From Homarus americanus (Eukaryota; Arthropoda; Malacostraca; Decapoda; Nephropidae), in NCBI RefSeq assembly GCF_018991925.1, contig NW_024726235.1, positions 1,854,601 to 1,918,600 of the forward strand: DNA of 64,000 nt, read 5' to 3'. Below are positions 1-40,900 of the stretch, in pieces. The notes under the pieces were generated by a model. That model was not told the origin of the DNA. It did no database searches and saw nothing but the letters and a program-made list of their open reading frames with translations. A program made the position numbers and the translations under genes. How positions within the stretch are numbered: position 1 is the first letter of the stretch; every line of letters starts with the position of its first letter.

Positions 1-349
1 CAGCATACAGTTCACGTGCGTACTCCTTAACTGAGTGCGTGTCCACCGCCATGTTCCGTCGCGCCTGACGCACCAAGTAGCTCACAAGTAATTTTTCTGT
101 CTTGAGAAGCACCTGGTTGTGGCAATACTTGATCATAGAAGCACCTGTAGACTTTGTGATGTTCATGTGCTCCTTTATCTTGGCTGCTGGCGTGCAAGAT
201 CAACCTGTCTTGTTCCTTTCTCCAACTCTTGTATGATCTTATACTTAATTTCGTAGCTTAAGAAACGTCGTCTCTTCTTTGGCTTAGGGCGGCTGGGTCC
301 AGGTAAGGAAAGGTTTCTCTCTGGGGGCGGTGGTCCGGCGGAAGCCATT
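1..349 (-). pseudogene. Tigger/CENPB-like transposase, N-terminal DNA-binding region, frameshifted and truncated
   Basis: The minus-strand reading begins MASAGPPPPERN at 349 (an upstream in-frame ATG lies at 369). A basic stretch (PKPKKRRRF) is followed by LSYEIKYKIIQELEKGTRQV, a typical first helix-turn-helix of pogo/Tigger transposases. The frame stops near 178; a neighbouring frame then continues with EHMNITKSTGASMIKYCHNQ and VSYLVRQARRNMAVDTHSV, resembling the second CENPB-type DNA-binding domain. A frameshift therefore breaks the gene here. The DDE catalytic core would lie left of the window. As seen it cannot encode a working transposase. Confidence 0.7.
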
Positions 350-773
350 TTACAGAACAATGGAATCACGTATACACGGTGTGGCCTGGAGGAATGAAAC
401 TGCCGCGGCTAGGTCAAGCGTCGTCTTTCCTCCCTCCCTCCCGCGGGTGGACACGTCATATTACTTTAAACCAATCACAGCTAGCAGCGGAGGGAGGTAA
501 GGATGCATGGCCCAATTACAGTCCGATACGTCATATGACGTCACTGATAACGCAACAAAGACACACACTGCGCAACCTACTCGTGCCGCTTACACAACAT
601 GGCGGATGGCGGGAGAGGGCGGGAGGTTTGGATCCAAAAATGGCGCGGCTCGCCAGCCGCTCTCCGCGTAAAGGGGTACGTGCACTGCGGAAAGTGAGCG
701 TTCCGGTTTCGGCAGGGTACCGCGTAAACGTGGAAACGTGTAAAGTGGGACCGCGTAAAGCGAGGGTTGACTG
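1..773 (-). mobile_element. Tigger/pogo-type DNA transposon, 5' part, cut by window edge
   Basis: The right boundary reads, on the minus strand, CAGTCAACCCTCGCTTTACG, the form of a Tigger terminal inverted repeat, and it is followed by TA at 774-775, the expected target duplication. Between the end and the transposase start lie several short GCGTAAA/CGTAAAC motifs that look like subterminal repeats. The other terminus lies beyond position 1, so element length is unknown. The assignment rests on the terminus plus the helix-turn-helix protein inside. Confidence 0.75.
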
Positions 774-2531
774 TACCTTGTTTTACAGTATCATTCAACA
801 GTGGCCTTTGAGAGGATGGATATATCACAACTATGTCATTGACTCATTAATAACAATTACAAATATATCCATGTCCATTAATCAGCATCACTAACAAGGT
901 ATTGACGCTGATGCCACCAAGGGGGAGGAAACCTTAACCTTACTGATCATCACACATATTCCAAGGAAATTCGTCACTATATTTTGACAGAAGAATCAAC
1001 AAACTGAGAATGTTTATATTCTTCACATGCAGTAAATCATAAATTTACAGCCTAAATAATACTGGAGATTGACAATTTATTTTGCAAGATGTGTGACATG
1101 GTCGAGACTGGGGTGGAGTTACATCAATTGAGTGATTTCCTAACACTGTAGGGCAGATGGAGACCAAGGTTCTATTCTTGCCTTTCAATAATGACTACAA
1201 GCATGTGTACCTGTGAGGAAATTTTCCCTTTATACTACATGTGAACCTTAATGCTTGACCAATTAAAATTTTTAATGCAACGTGTTCTTAAATCCAATAT
1301 GTTTTAGTAATGATAATCCTGATAAGATATACTGGACCCGATCAGTGAATATTATATATTAATGAATAAGTTATGAAAAATCTTAATTAAGGCTATAGGT
1401 TTGAACCTTGATGATAGACATGAATGGTGAATGATCTTTATTGTAGTATGTGTTAAATCTCCGTAACATTGAGGTCCATATTACCTACACGCGTGGGTCA
1501 CTGTATGAGCTGAGATATTCCTCCCCGTGGTGCTGGTGTCAGCATCTTACCCTCTCCATGATTTCATGTTCAACAAAAGTTAACTGATAACTTCTCATTA
1601 TTTTAAAGTAAATTTCTTAAATCAAGCAACATGCAGTGGTAATGTAAATTTCCTGTAATTGTATTTACATGATTTGATTTCCCCCACACCCCTTGCTAAT
1701 TTACACAATATTGTCTAGGTGCTCCTTAATTTGTATAATAAATACCGGACATAGAATGAAAGATGAAAGGGGTCATGTTCAGTGGGAAAACTTAATGGAA
1801 GAATTCACTACTTGCTGACCATTTTATTGGCACAAAAAGCATACTATATCATAGCATGAACAGATAGGAGGGTAAAATACAGAAGAGAATACAATTGGAT
1901 GAGATATTAACTTACCAGGGTGTGTGTGGTGGCCAGTGAAGTGGCATGGCCACCAAAAACCCAAGACAGTGCAATTTCAGGAACAAGAGGCAGCCATCCT
2001 GGCACTTGCATGAGAGTTGACCAAATATACCACCCCTCTGCACTTTCAATAAATAATTCTAAACCTAAAGACTACTTTTAAGTGTAAAAAAGGTGAGCCA
2101 ATTACCAATGACTAATGAGGTATGGGGTACCCACAATCCCCATGTTTTACATATTGTATATGAATTTTCAATGAGACTAAAAGAATAACGTGAAAACGAG
2201 AAAGAAAAAATTGCCAGCACGGGCTGGTAACACCACACACACTCACACACACATGACATCATAACTTAGACACGAATGTGGTCCACTAACTCTCACACAG
2301 GAATGTTTTCATTCTACAAGTTAACTGTAACATTTTAGACAAAGCCAATTGAGTGCAACACTCGCAGTTTTCATGACTAAATATTTTTTGCTTAAGCAAA
2401 CTTGGGTATATAAGGACAAACTCTTCAGCAACTACTGAAGAGAGGTGTTACAGGTAATTCTTGTTCATGCTACACTTGTATATAACTTAAAGGTTAAAAC
2501 CCTCTATAAGAGAGTTATATATTTGTCATTT
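774..2531. other. 3' flank of the carrier gene, no gene recognised
   Basis: AT-rich sequence downstream of the minus-strand carrier gene. It may include 3' UTR. A canonical AATAAA on the minus strand sits at 1828-1823, about 1.07 kb past the stop codon, but nothing here proves it is used. No coding similarity was seen on either strand. Confidence 0.4.
1823..1828 (-). terminator. possible polyadenylation signal of the carrier gene
   Basis: AATAAA on the minus strand, about 1.07 kb downstream of the carrier stop codon at 2897. It is the first canonical hexamer I found in that direction; the AT array between contains TATAAA-type variants. RNA evidence is needed to place the real 3' end. Confidence 0.2.
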
Positions 2532-2663
<132 letters not shown>

Positions 2664-2896
2664 ATATTTGCCCCGTCCAAAGACAGCAGCGTTTTGTCAT
2701 TAGATTCACCCTCACAACCGACAGTGTTGCAACTCTTGTTGAGATATTTCATTACTGTATATTGACAATAATAATGTTGCCTCGTACAACATCAGTTTAC
2801 ATGAATAGTTTTTCACAATATCAAACTCGGAAAACAATTGAAATATCTCCCCCGTTTTCAACAGTATCGCTTATGGGATCAGAATTAGTAAAGTAA

Positions 2897-31314
<28,418 letters not shown>

Positions 31315-31620
31315 GGTGAGTGTTCGGAGTTACAAAGTGATGTTTACAGGTCTTGCTTGTTGTGATGAATAACTCCTGCGAGAGGTTGAGGATGTTGTGA
31401 CTCGGTGATAAAAGTTGTCTCCGGATTCATTTATCCTTTAGATCACGTTTCCGCAATATGTCTCCATGAACTTGTCGCGGAAGTTGTCAATTAATCTCCA
31501 ACGGGTCCGGGAGAGGAGAACTGCTACCTTTGCCTACTCGCTCTCACCACCTCGCGAACACTGACTACACAGTCTACACCTTGCCCCTTGCCTCCTCATG
31601 GAGCAGCCCCGCCCCCTATC
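31315..31620 (-). promoter_or_regulatory. 5' UTR and likely promoter region of the carrier gene
   Basis: Sequence upstream of the carrier ATG on the minus strand. It holds an in-frame TAA at 31332-31330 and a GC-box-like CCCCGCCCC at 31607-31615. No clear TATA box. The transcription start is not visible from sequence. Confidence 0.35.
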
Positions 31621-31795
31621 CCGCCGTGCCCTCATCCACCCACCCACCCCAGACCCCCAACACCCTCCACTCCCCCGCACACCCTCAACACCCTCCACTC
31701 CTCCCCCACACCTCACTGACTCCCTCCACACCCTACTGACTCCCACCTCCTCCACCCTCATATCGGCCACATTGTCCTATCCCCCCTCCCCATAA
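31605..31795. repeat. C-rich low-complexity stretch
   Basis: CCACC/CTCC-rich sequence upstream of the carrier gene. Open frames on both strands here (Pro/His/Thr-rich or Gly/Arg-rich) reflect composition. Confidence 0.75.
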
Positions 31796-32572
31796 AAAAG
31801 AAAAAGAGAGAAAAAAAAAACAGGAACCTACAGTACAGTGAAGGTTGAGTCGCCAGCAAGGGCAGCCACCCTGGACAATCAAACGAACCACACATTATTG
31901 ACACGGAAAATGGACAAGCTAGTCTACAAGAAACTAAAAAAAAACCGAATATTACCATTAACCTACTCTAGTCCAGTACGATACCTGTACATTAACACGC
32001 ACACACGCACACACCTACTCTCCCCAGTTTTTTCAGGTCTCAGAGTTTCTTTCTCCTCCTCTTTATCTCCTCGTCCTTGGCCAAAAAAGAAAAGAAAAAG
32101 AAAAAAAGAATCAGGTTTGTAACCCATCTCGTCAGAACCTTTAGCAAGAATCTCGAGAACCTTACACCTGAAAGTCACTGTGATCATAACAAGGTGGAGG
32201 ACATGAGACCATTATATTGAGTTTAGAGTCAGGATGTTCTTAAACTCTTGATTATTTATCGGTTCACTATCTCGTTGCTCTTATGACACCTTTTTAAAAA
32301 CTGCTGATAACTTTCTGAGAACTCGCTAACTTCTCCAAGACTGGCGCTAAATTTTCCTAGAACTGGCGCTAATCTCCTCAGAACCGCCACCAGCTTCCTC
32401 AAAACAACTCTCCTGCAGTGTCTAGTTTGATACTGTTGTTGTTTCCTTATATGTTGTCGAAGTCAGTTATTATGCCGGTAACGTTGACATTATATTTATA
32501 CTGCGATGTACAGATTGTCTATTTTTATGATATTAATCTGTCGAGTTCTGAATGTGGCCGCCGTTTAGGGAA

Positions 32573-33970
32573 GTAAGAACATAAGAAAATAAGGAGTCTG
32601 CAATAGGCCGGTTGGCCTGTGCATGGCAGCTCCTGTCGAGAGTTACTACCACTCTCTATCATCCATGAATCTATCTAGCCTCCTTTTAAAACTTTCCAGC
32701 GTTCCAGCACTTACTACAAAGTTGCTAAGCTTGTTCCACTCGTCCACCACCCTATTTGTGAACCAGTTCCTTCCTAACTCCCTCCTAAACCTAAACTTGT
32801 CCAACTTAATCAGTTGCTCCGAGTCCTATCCTGCTCGGATATTATAAGAACTTTAACTATATCCCCTTTATTGATTCCTTTCACCCACTTAAATGCTTCT
32901 ATCATATCTCCCCGCACTCTTCGTCTTTCTCGGGAATGCAAGTTTAGTTTCTTTAATCTGTCTTGATATGGAAAGTTTCTAAGTCCCGGAATCAATTTCG
33001 TCATTCTTCGCTGCACCGACTCCAGTGAATTGATATCCATTCTATAATAAGGGCACCAGAACTGAACCGCATAATCTAGGTGCGGCCTGACTAGCGCAAG
33101 ATATAGTTGCAATAAGACCTCTGCACTCTTATTACTTACACTTCTAGATATAAAACCTTATTTCGAACATTAACGCACTGTTTTCTAGGCCGTGGGTCCG
33201 GGCTTACAAGTACCCCTAGGTCTCTTTCACAAGTCGACTTCTCTAGGTTGATGTTGTTAAGGCTGTATACATTGACAATATTTGTTCTTCCAATATTAAG
33301 TACGCTGCACTTGCTGGTGTTGAATTTCATTTGCCATTTTTCTGACTACTCCTGCAGTTTATTTAAATCCTCCTGTAGTGCATTTGCATCCTGCCCTGAA
33401 TTAATCTGCCGCCCTATTTTGGTGTCATCCGCAAACTTGCTTATGTCACTGCTGATCCCAGTATCTAGATCGTTTATGTAGATTATGAACAAGAGTGGGC
33501 CCAGTACTGACCCCTGGGGAACCCCACTGGTTACACAGCCCCACTCAGATTTAACACCATCTACGCTGAACCCTCTGCGTTCTATCGGTGAGCCATGATT
33601 TTATCCAATTTAAAACTTTCCCCTCGATACCATGAGCCTTAACTTTTCTCAGAAGCCTCTGATGCGGTACTCTGTCAAATGCTTTGCTAAAGTCTAAGTA
33701 AATAACATCGTAATTTTCGTCATTATCTACTACCTCGAAGATTTTCCTAAAAAAGTCAGCAGATTTGTTAGACAAGATTTTCCCTTTGTAAACCCATGTT
33801 GAGAGTCGTAGATTAATTTGCTTTTCTCTAAATGCCATCGGATCCTATTTGCTATAATTGATTCAATAAATTTCCCCAAACTGATCGGCCGGTAATTTGA
33901 CGCTGATGCTCTGTCTCCCTTTTTGAATATGGGTACTACATTTACCTGTTTCCACAAGTCTGGCACAAAC
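32573..33970 (-). mobile_element. CR1-like LINE, copy E, with reverse transcriptase region
   Basis: The longest copy of the copy A family. On the minus strand, from the 5' side: VVPIFKKGDRASASNYRPIS, HGFTKGKSCLTNLLTF, VIYLDFSKAFDRVPH (motif A), [23 protein letters not shown] at 33435-33424 (motif C), then the C-terminal region and the shared tail. Catalytic aspartates of motifs A and C are kept, but the readings lie in several frames and a 17-bp deletion occurs near 33160. It is 5'-truncated near 33970, so no endonuclease or ORF1. It is outside the carrier gene, upstream of its start. Confidence 0.87.
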
Positions 33971-33974
33971 AGAG

Positions 33975-35335
33975 TCAACTGCAGACAATTCGGGTTCAGG
34001 AAAGGGAAGTCCACCACAACAACGATAGCCCTGGCATGTGAAAACACAGCCAGAGCCGCGGCGAGTGGTAGACAATGTAATCTGACTCTCCGGGATGTAG
34101 CGAAGGCATTTGGCAAAGTCTGGCATGACGGTCTAACATATAAGATCCTCCAACTCGGACTTCCCACCAATATTGAAAAGTTGCTTTGCAACTTTTTTGA
34201 CGGCAGAAATGCCAGACTGAGGGCAGGACAACACACAGGAGAGTTCTTCCCACTCATGAGCGGAGTCCCTCAGGGGAGCGTCCTCTCCCCTACCCTATAT
34301 ATTATCTACACAAGTGACAGCCCGCCTCCCACTAGAATAGGTAACGAAGATATTATGTATGCAGATGACATCACTCAAATAACAACACATCAAGGAAAAT
34401 CGCGAGCGTTACAGGCCGACAACACCAGGCGGGGAATTAGAAAGGGTAAATAATTACGAAAAACAATGGAAAATCCAAACCAATCTCCCGAAATTCACAG
34501 TGATACCCTTATGCAGAAGGAAAACCCATCCATTAGTAACCAATAATGCCCACATAGAATACAAAAGCAGAGGCACCCTCCTGGGCCTGCATATATTCAC
34601 GACAGGTTACTCCCATCATGTCCACAGCAGGAAGGAAAAAGCAAGAAGAGAGCTGAGAAAACTATACCGCTTTAAAGCGCTTCCTGAGAAAATAAAACTT
34701 CGCCTGGTGACATCATTTATCACACCGATATTAACTTACCCAGCAATACCTCTTCATACTATGAGCACCACTCAAATTTTAAAATTACAGGTGGTCCAAA
34801 ATGAAGCCCTAAGATTCGTCACAGGTGAAAGATACCCCTTCACCAGAACCACAGCCGAGATACATAGAGACCTGAGAATGAAACCCATCAACCAGCAGCT
34901 GCATACCCTGGCCAGCAGAATCTGGCTAAACATAGAACGATCAGAGCAAGCACTCCTTCAAAGACTCCCACCAGATAACGACAACAACCATACATGGTTA
35001 CCCAAAAGTTACTAAATCTCAAAAGGTCCATTACCACCCCCGATTTACACGGCCAGACAATAGACAACCTCCCTAGACCAGCATCCGCCAGTAGGGTTGG
35101 CGGAATATGAAATAAGGCCCTTAAAACACCCATATGTGGGACAGGGTAGGACGTCTAGTGCCTGTACCGACAGACAATAACTAACTCATGACACAACCCT
35201 AACACTATTAGCTTAGCTAGGCGGTTAGCCCGCCCTCTCTTACCTCCTCCTAAATTTCTTCAATTTCTGAACTATAACTTCATTCCCCCACCTCTAATCT
35301 TCTTTCACCCCTCCTTTCTCTCTCTCAAAAAAAAG
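33975..35335 (+). mobile_element. jockey-like LINE, 5'-truncated, with reverse transcriptase region
   Basis: Plus-strand frames give QFGFRKGKSTTTTIALACEN, DVAKAFGKVWHDGL (motif A; usual KAFD has become KAFG), [17 protein letters not shown] and YADD at 34358-34369. A second frame from 34500 gives GTLLGLHIFTTGYSHHVHSR, YRFKALPEKIKLRLVTSFIT and QVVQNEALRFVTG, the usual C-terminal region of jockey-type elements. The frame breaks near 34453. An A-run at 35328-35335 may be its 3' end. The 5' half is missing. Confidence 0.82.
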
Positions 35336-37371
35336 TCCAACACACAGAATTCTTGGTGCTACTATAGCTTGCGGTCTACAAAAATATCTTAAGTCTAACC
35401 TAACCTGACCTAAACTATAGTAGCATCTATGTGTGTGTGACTCAGAGGACGAAAAATGACAACAATGCGTTGTGGTTGTTTGGATAATAACCCAGCGAAA
35501 TTTCGCTTGGAATTTCGAATATTCGTACCTCGTCCTTCCATAGCTAATTAAGTTGAAATATTAACTTGACGTCTTTATAATTTAGGCCTGGGCTGTAACA
35601 AGACTGCGCGCTAGCGGTGTAGGGAGTCCCCATTTGTATTTCAGCATCAATAATTTTCAAGTACTGTATCCTGCGCGATATCGCGGCGTATGAGGTTTCT
35701 GGATTGTCTGTGCGTCCGTCCGTCTTACATGTTGATGGCTAACATTATGTTGAAGCCCCCCAGTAATAGTGGACGCTCAGAATAGGAACAGCGCTATAAA
35801 GGCGCATTTTTTAGCATTCCACCTGGTGACCTCATCAAGTTCACAGAAAGCAACTGTAGAGTTACCACCACTTAAAGGTTTCCATAGCTATCATACTTTC
35901 TCTTAAAGTTGCAGACAATCGAATAAGAAACAATATCAAGTGAAAATGAAACTCAGTATATTCCGATGTAACCAAAGGAATAAAATGACCAGAATTGAAG
36001 CAAAATGAGTGCGTGAGCTCTGGCTTGAAGCGCTCATGTCTCCCAGTTGTCTTGACGGGTTTAGTTGAATGAGTTTGTCTTGGGGTCCAGTACAGTATGT
36101 AATAATCAGACGAGTAGAACATTGTTACCACAGATAAGAAATATAAGGTTTACCTTGGTAAAAATTGGTCAATTGTCTGTTATTTTGGTAGCTGTGTATG
36201 TGTTAGTGTGTATATTGACGAAGGCTACAAGCTGTTACCTTTCACACTCTAAAATAGATTCTGACCTTCAACTATAGGCTTCTCCTGGAGGTCTTATTGT
36301 GTTTGTATCTTCAAGTATCACCTTAAGGAATATTTTGTGAGTCAGTGTCCTTCAGAGACTGACTGTAGTGATATGCGAGGCGACAGTACAAAAGGATGTA
36401 AAACAACATAATAATAGTGGAGAAGAGTACGAGGCAGGAGTGCACAGAGAAAATAAATGAAACATTTGGGGTTGGAAAATAATATATGTATGTGTGGAAG
36501 AGGTTTGTATCGTTTGAACAGCATAACGTAAATTAACTGAGTCATTAGTTGCACATTAGTTGGAACTTGTCTTACGAAAATTTTAAGTTTTCTGCCTGGC
36601 CTATGCAAGGGGAGAGGCTTATCTTGCGTACCACATAATGTTATCAGATGCAAGATGATTAGGTGGTGACACTTGGAGTTGTTATCGCTCAAAGTCAATC
36701 AATGTACTTCCTCCATATCTGAGGTTGATGACCGAGTCCTCCACACTAAACGTTTTCGGGCTGTTTTTACTTATCCTCCGATATTTTGCATCTCTATGGG
36801 GACCAGGTTTTAATTTAATTCATCCATCCCAATCTCTGCTTCCCTCCTGGCCCTCCTACCCTCAACTTTGCCCATTAATATTTATGTTACTATCTCCTCA
36901 TTTCTATTCATATGATCAACGTATCCCATTTCCCCTTTTCTTTAAACTTTACGTATTTCTCTATTTGTTTTCCTGTCAGTATAACTTATATTTAACATTC
37001 TCCTATAACACCACATCTTGTGTCTCCTGAAAGTGTCCACGCATCTAACCTACATAAGTCCTACCATATAATATGCATTTCAGTAGCCATTTTTTATCAT
37101 ATTGAAGTTTATGTCATTTTTTATAAAGTCTTTTAGATTATTAAATGCTGTTTTTGCTTGACCTATTCGTGGTTTTATTTTTGTTTGCACATATACTATG
37201 ACAGTTAATGGTATTTCCCAAATACTCAAGGTCATGTCAATTGAATACGAGGTATGCTAAGGTGCATTTGGGCGGAGCTTGGTGGCTTCATTGACTTTTG
37301 GGCCTGCCATTTGCTTTCTGACAAGTAGGGAAATTTACCTTTACTGACAAACTGAACTAAAGCACATTTTC
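35336..37371. other. intergenic, no gene recognised
   Basis: Noncoding on both strands; no transposon termini seen. Confidence 0.5.
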
Positions 37372-37385
37372 TTTCTATTTTTTTT

Positions 37386-37735
37386 TCGGGCATTAGCTTA
37401 CCCGGGCACTGGTCACTGACGCACATCGGGTCTGGGGGGCGAAAATGTAATAATTATAATAATAATTCACAGTAAATCAAATTTATAATACAAAATTAAA
37501 AATGAAATAATAAAATAATAACAATAATAATAATAACACTGTAATAATAATAATAATAAATAACCACAAAGAAAAAAATCAGTAGTGAGAAACGATTTAT
37601 GTATGTACAGTAGTGTTGTCAAAGTAAGAGAAACAATTGAGACCCTGCAATTGTCTGTAAATGAGGCAGAAAGTCAGATCAGCATGCTGGGACTGGGTCA
37701 CAATTTTCGTGATGCCACATAGCAGCAGGTATAGT
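37386..37735 (+). repeat. dispersed repeat, copy 2 (partner at 25632-25905)
   Basis: Plus strand: CGGGCATTAGCTTACCCGGG, GGTCACTGACGCACATCGGG, GGGGGGCG, an (ATA)n-rich stretch longer than in copy 1, then VRETIETLQLSVNEAESQIS and GHNFRDA followed by a stop. Order and sequence match copy 1 in opposite orientation. Confidence 0.75.
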
Positions 37736-37767
37736 TCTTTTCCAAAATATGTGATCCCACACGATAA

Positions 37768-37902
37768 TTAATTGCAAAAGGCGACATATGTTGGTGACAT
37801 GGACCTTTTCACCTCTCCATTCTTGGGAAATGTGTGAAAAATAATATTCCTCTTGTGTTTGTAACTTGCGTAACAACCATACACTGCACAATGACTGGCC
37901 AT
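37768..37902 (-). pseudogene. THAP-type zinc-finger domain, N-terminal fragment
   Basis: A minus-strand ATG at 37902 opens a 44-codon frame: MASHCAVYGCYASYKHKR, then IIFHTFPKNGEVKR. The C-x4-C pair with Y/GC and the FHxFP motif are the start of a THAP domain, the DNA-binding module of P-element-type transposases and of some host regulators. The frame ends before the second zinc pair; the next frame continues HVTNICRLLQ, suggesting a frameshift. No transposase core was found nearby. Confidence 0.45.
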
Positions 37903-40900
37903 GGACCCACACGTTTATAATCCCACTCCAAACATCACAATTGAAATCAATTATTAAGACATTAAGGAGGTGCGTGCACTTCTTGTATACTTTCAAAGTG
38001 TACTGAGCTGGATCTTGGGCAGGTGGGCTAGGGGAGCGTCTGACGTCTTGCGCATGAATGGTCTCGTTTTCGTCCAAGGGTGAGCAGACCTGTAGGTGTT
38101 TAGACCTTGTTCGCGGTCACCCTTCGGAGTTAAGATATCCTGCATGTAAAAGTAGGGGACAACATGCCTGGTATGGCGTTTCCAACATTATAAACTTTAA
38201 ACTGTTTATTGTTGGACTTTTGAGATTATTCAACATAAAAATGTTCTGTAACTTTCTCGATGAAATTCTCGGAGACACGTCAATCACACCAGTTTATACC
38301 TTCACTCGTCGCGAATGTTCCTTCAACACTCCCAGCCTTCCAGGGACCCAGTTTACCAGCTGACTGACAACAATTATGAGGTCGGTCAATCTTTCCAATG
38401 TTCGCCACCCCATAATTGGCTTTTTTATTGTATTTTGTTGATTTACTCTTTGAGTCTTAACGCACTCACTGATTTATATACGAGTATATGCAATATAATC
38501 TGTGTGTAGGTATAAAGTGAGCCTGTGTTGTGGTCCAGAACACACTGTGGTTTATATACGTGTTCTATAATATTGTTCTTTCTAGGGTGTATCCTTGACC
38601 CATCTGCTGAGTTGGTAAACGCATTCTGCTTACTATACCCTGTACTAAACTATTTCCTTCCTGTGGTGGCGTCACGTTAGTGTAAACTTCCTGTCGGTTT
38701 CACCTGTAATCTTTGTTTATAGTTCACAATAGTTCACATTACCTGTATCATACACCTCTTGGGAGTTTCACTTTTTTATGAACAGAACGGTATTAAACTT
38801 CATGTACACAGAATGTTCAGTATTATTTGTTACATGTATGTTATAAAGCACTAAAGATTTACCTTACGAGATGCTTAAAGGGCACTGATAATGACACAGT
38901 GATCTATTGGGTGTGTGAACTTGTAGTTCATAGTTGTTGCTTAATTAATGATCATGATAGATAATGATGCATTGATCGTGTGTTTACTGCTTAACAGTAA
39001 ACTAGCGGAGAAGGTTGGCTGTTAGTGGTGGCGAAGGCCAATTTCTTGAACATTCATTATAAATAAAGAATTGTATTTTTTTTCCAGTTGTCTAGTAAGT
39101 CTGCACATGTGTCCGTTATATGTATTTAACACACACAGTGTACCGCGAGTTTGTGTCTGTAGTCGATGCATTTCTTTGGAGTTCAGTGCGCAGCAATACC
39201 TGTTTCATGACTTATTTCACTGTCAGCGTTAGAAAATACTGTAACTTAGTTCGTCATAGTCCTACTCTTGTCCCACCTTTTTTTCACGATTATCCTGTAT
39301 GTCTTATTATGATAGCAACTTTTAACTTAATGATGTATCTTTCTTTCTTTCACACACACACACACACACATTTAAATATATATTTACTTCAATGCATTTT
39401 ATTTTTGATTTTCCACCATATATTTGGTTTAAATTATTTATTCATTCATTCGATTATTAGTTCATGAGTTTGTTTACTTGTCACTTTCCACGCAGTATTG
39501 TCTTCCTCTGTCCGTTTGTTTCATTTTATATTCTAAATGAGTTTGAGTTCACCCTCCCCCTTCTCCATTGGGCAAGGTAGGTCCCTACTCATTTTAGTTT
39601 CAAAAGTGCCGTCAGAAATCATAAATATGACCAGTGACGATAATACTTGTTCCTGTGTCATGACGCAGGTTAAGTTTAGGTGTTGGTGGGGTGTTATGCA
39701 ACGTTCCTGTTAGTCTTGTTATATGGATACTTTTGTGAAATAGAGTTGAATGTAAGACGATTTTTTTAATTTACATAACCAATGCATCATACAAGACAGT
39801 GCTGTACCACAAGAGAAAAATATAATGTTTTATTTTTCCTCTCTGGGAGTGCAAAATGAGTACCGGTTGACGTCGGTGACAACAAAAGGAATGGAACACC
39901 ATGTCATCGATTACGCCAAAAGTAAACGATATTACTGAGCGAGTGCTTACTTCACTGGGTTCCAATGCTTGGTCAGCTGGGCCTTTCTTTGTTATCACTG
40001 ATATCTAAATTAGGGACAAAGTTCATAATGTTATTGTAATCGAGGATTACCGATACAGAATACTTAGGGATCACTTAGGGAGTACCTGAGGATCAAAATT
40101 GGAGAGTACAATATTTAAAGGTTAGTTCAATGGAGTATTTATAAAACCGTTATATAATAACATCAGAGGGGGTTAGGATACAACATGTGCTTTAATTTGT
40201 TTTAATTAATACCAGGATTATAGGGTTTATGAGTAGAAAAATAGCTTTGCAGTTACCTAAAGAATGCAGTGCAAGGTATCATTATTCCGATAATTTAAGC
40301 AATTTTAGTCGTTTTTGCAATTACAGTATATTTTGTTAAATTGGTATTTATGTATTCAGAAATAAGATAACTTATAAAAATTAAGCAATCAAAATTTACT
40401 CTCATGTACAGATGAGAACTCTTCTAGCTTTTTGAGTCTAGACTATCACTTCCATACTCTACTGATATCGTGCATCTTTAATTTTTATTAAGAATTATAG
40501 GCGTAGGAGGCGGGTATTCGAATCCTAAGTCAACCTGTGTCGGTCCATTTTACCTCAGGATTAGAAGGGAAAACTGTGAACTGAAATTATTTTCTTTGAC
40601 CACTGGTATGGCTGTATACACCTCTGCTAGCTCAATAATTGTAGGTTATGGAAATGTCAATCTGAGGCTCTTGGGTGACATCTGTTTTATTGGCTGGACC
40701 CCCAGAGACTATTTATCTCATACACCCATGGAAAGGATAAACTAAGATGATAATTAACGAGTCTAGTGATCTGCTTAATCTTTTTTAATGTTTTGTCTTA
40801 TATTTCAATGCCCAAAGAGGTCTTACCGTTATATAACATTACCGGTGTGATTCTGACAGTCCTGCTTGTCGGAATCTATTTTTATTTTTTGTCAATGTCA

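Noticed and set aside
379..894. 171-codon plus-strand ORF and the 83-codon minus ORF opposite it
   Set aside because: They lie across the Tigger 5' non-coding end and its terminus; no domain, and the element explains the sequence.
40495..40560. tRNA or tRNA-derived SINE (GGTATTCGAATCC resembles a B box)
   Set aside because: No matching A box, no cloverleaf and no other copy in the window.
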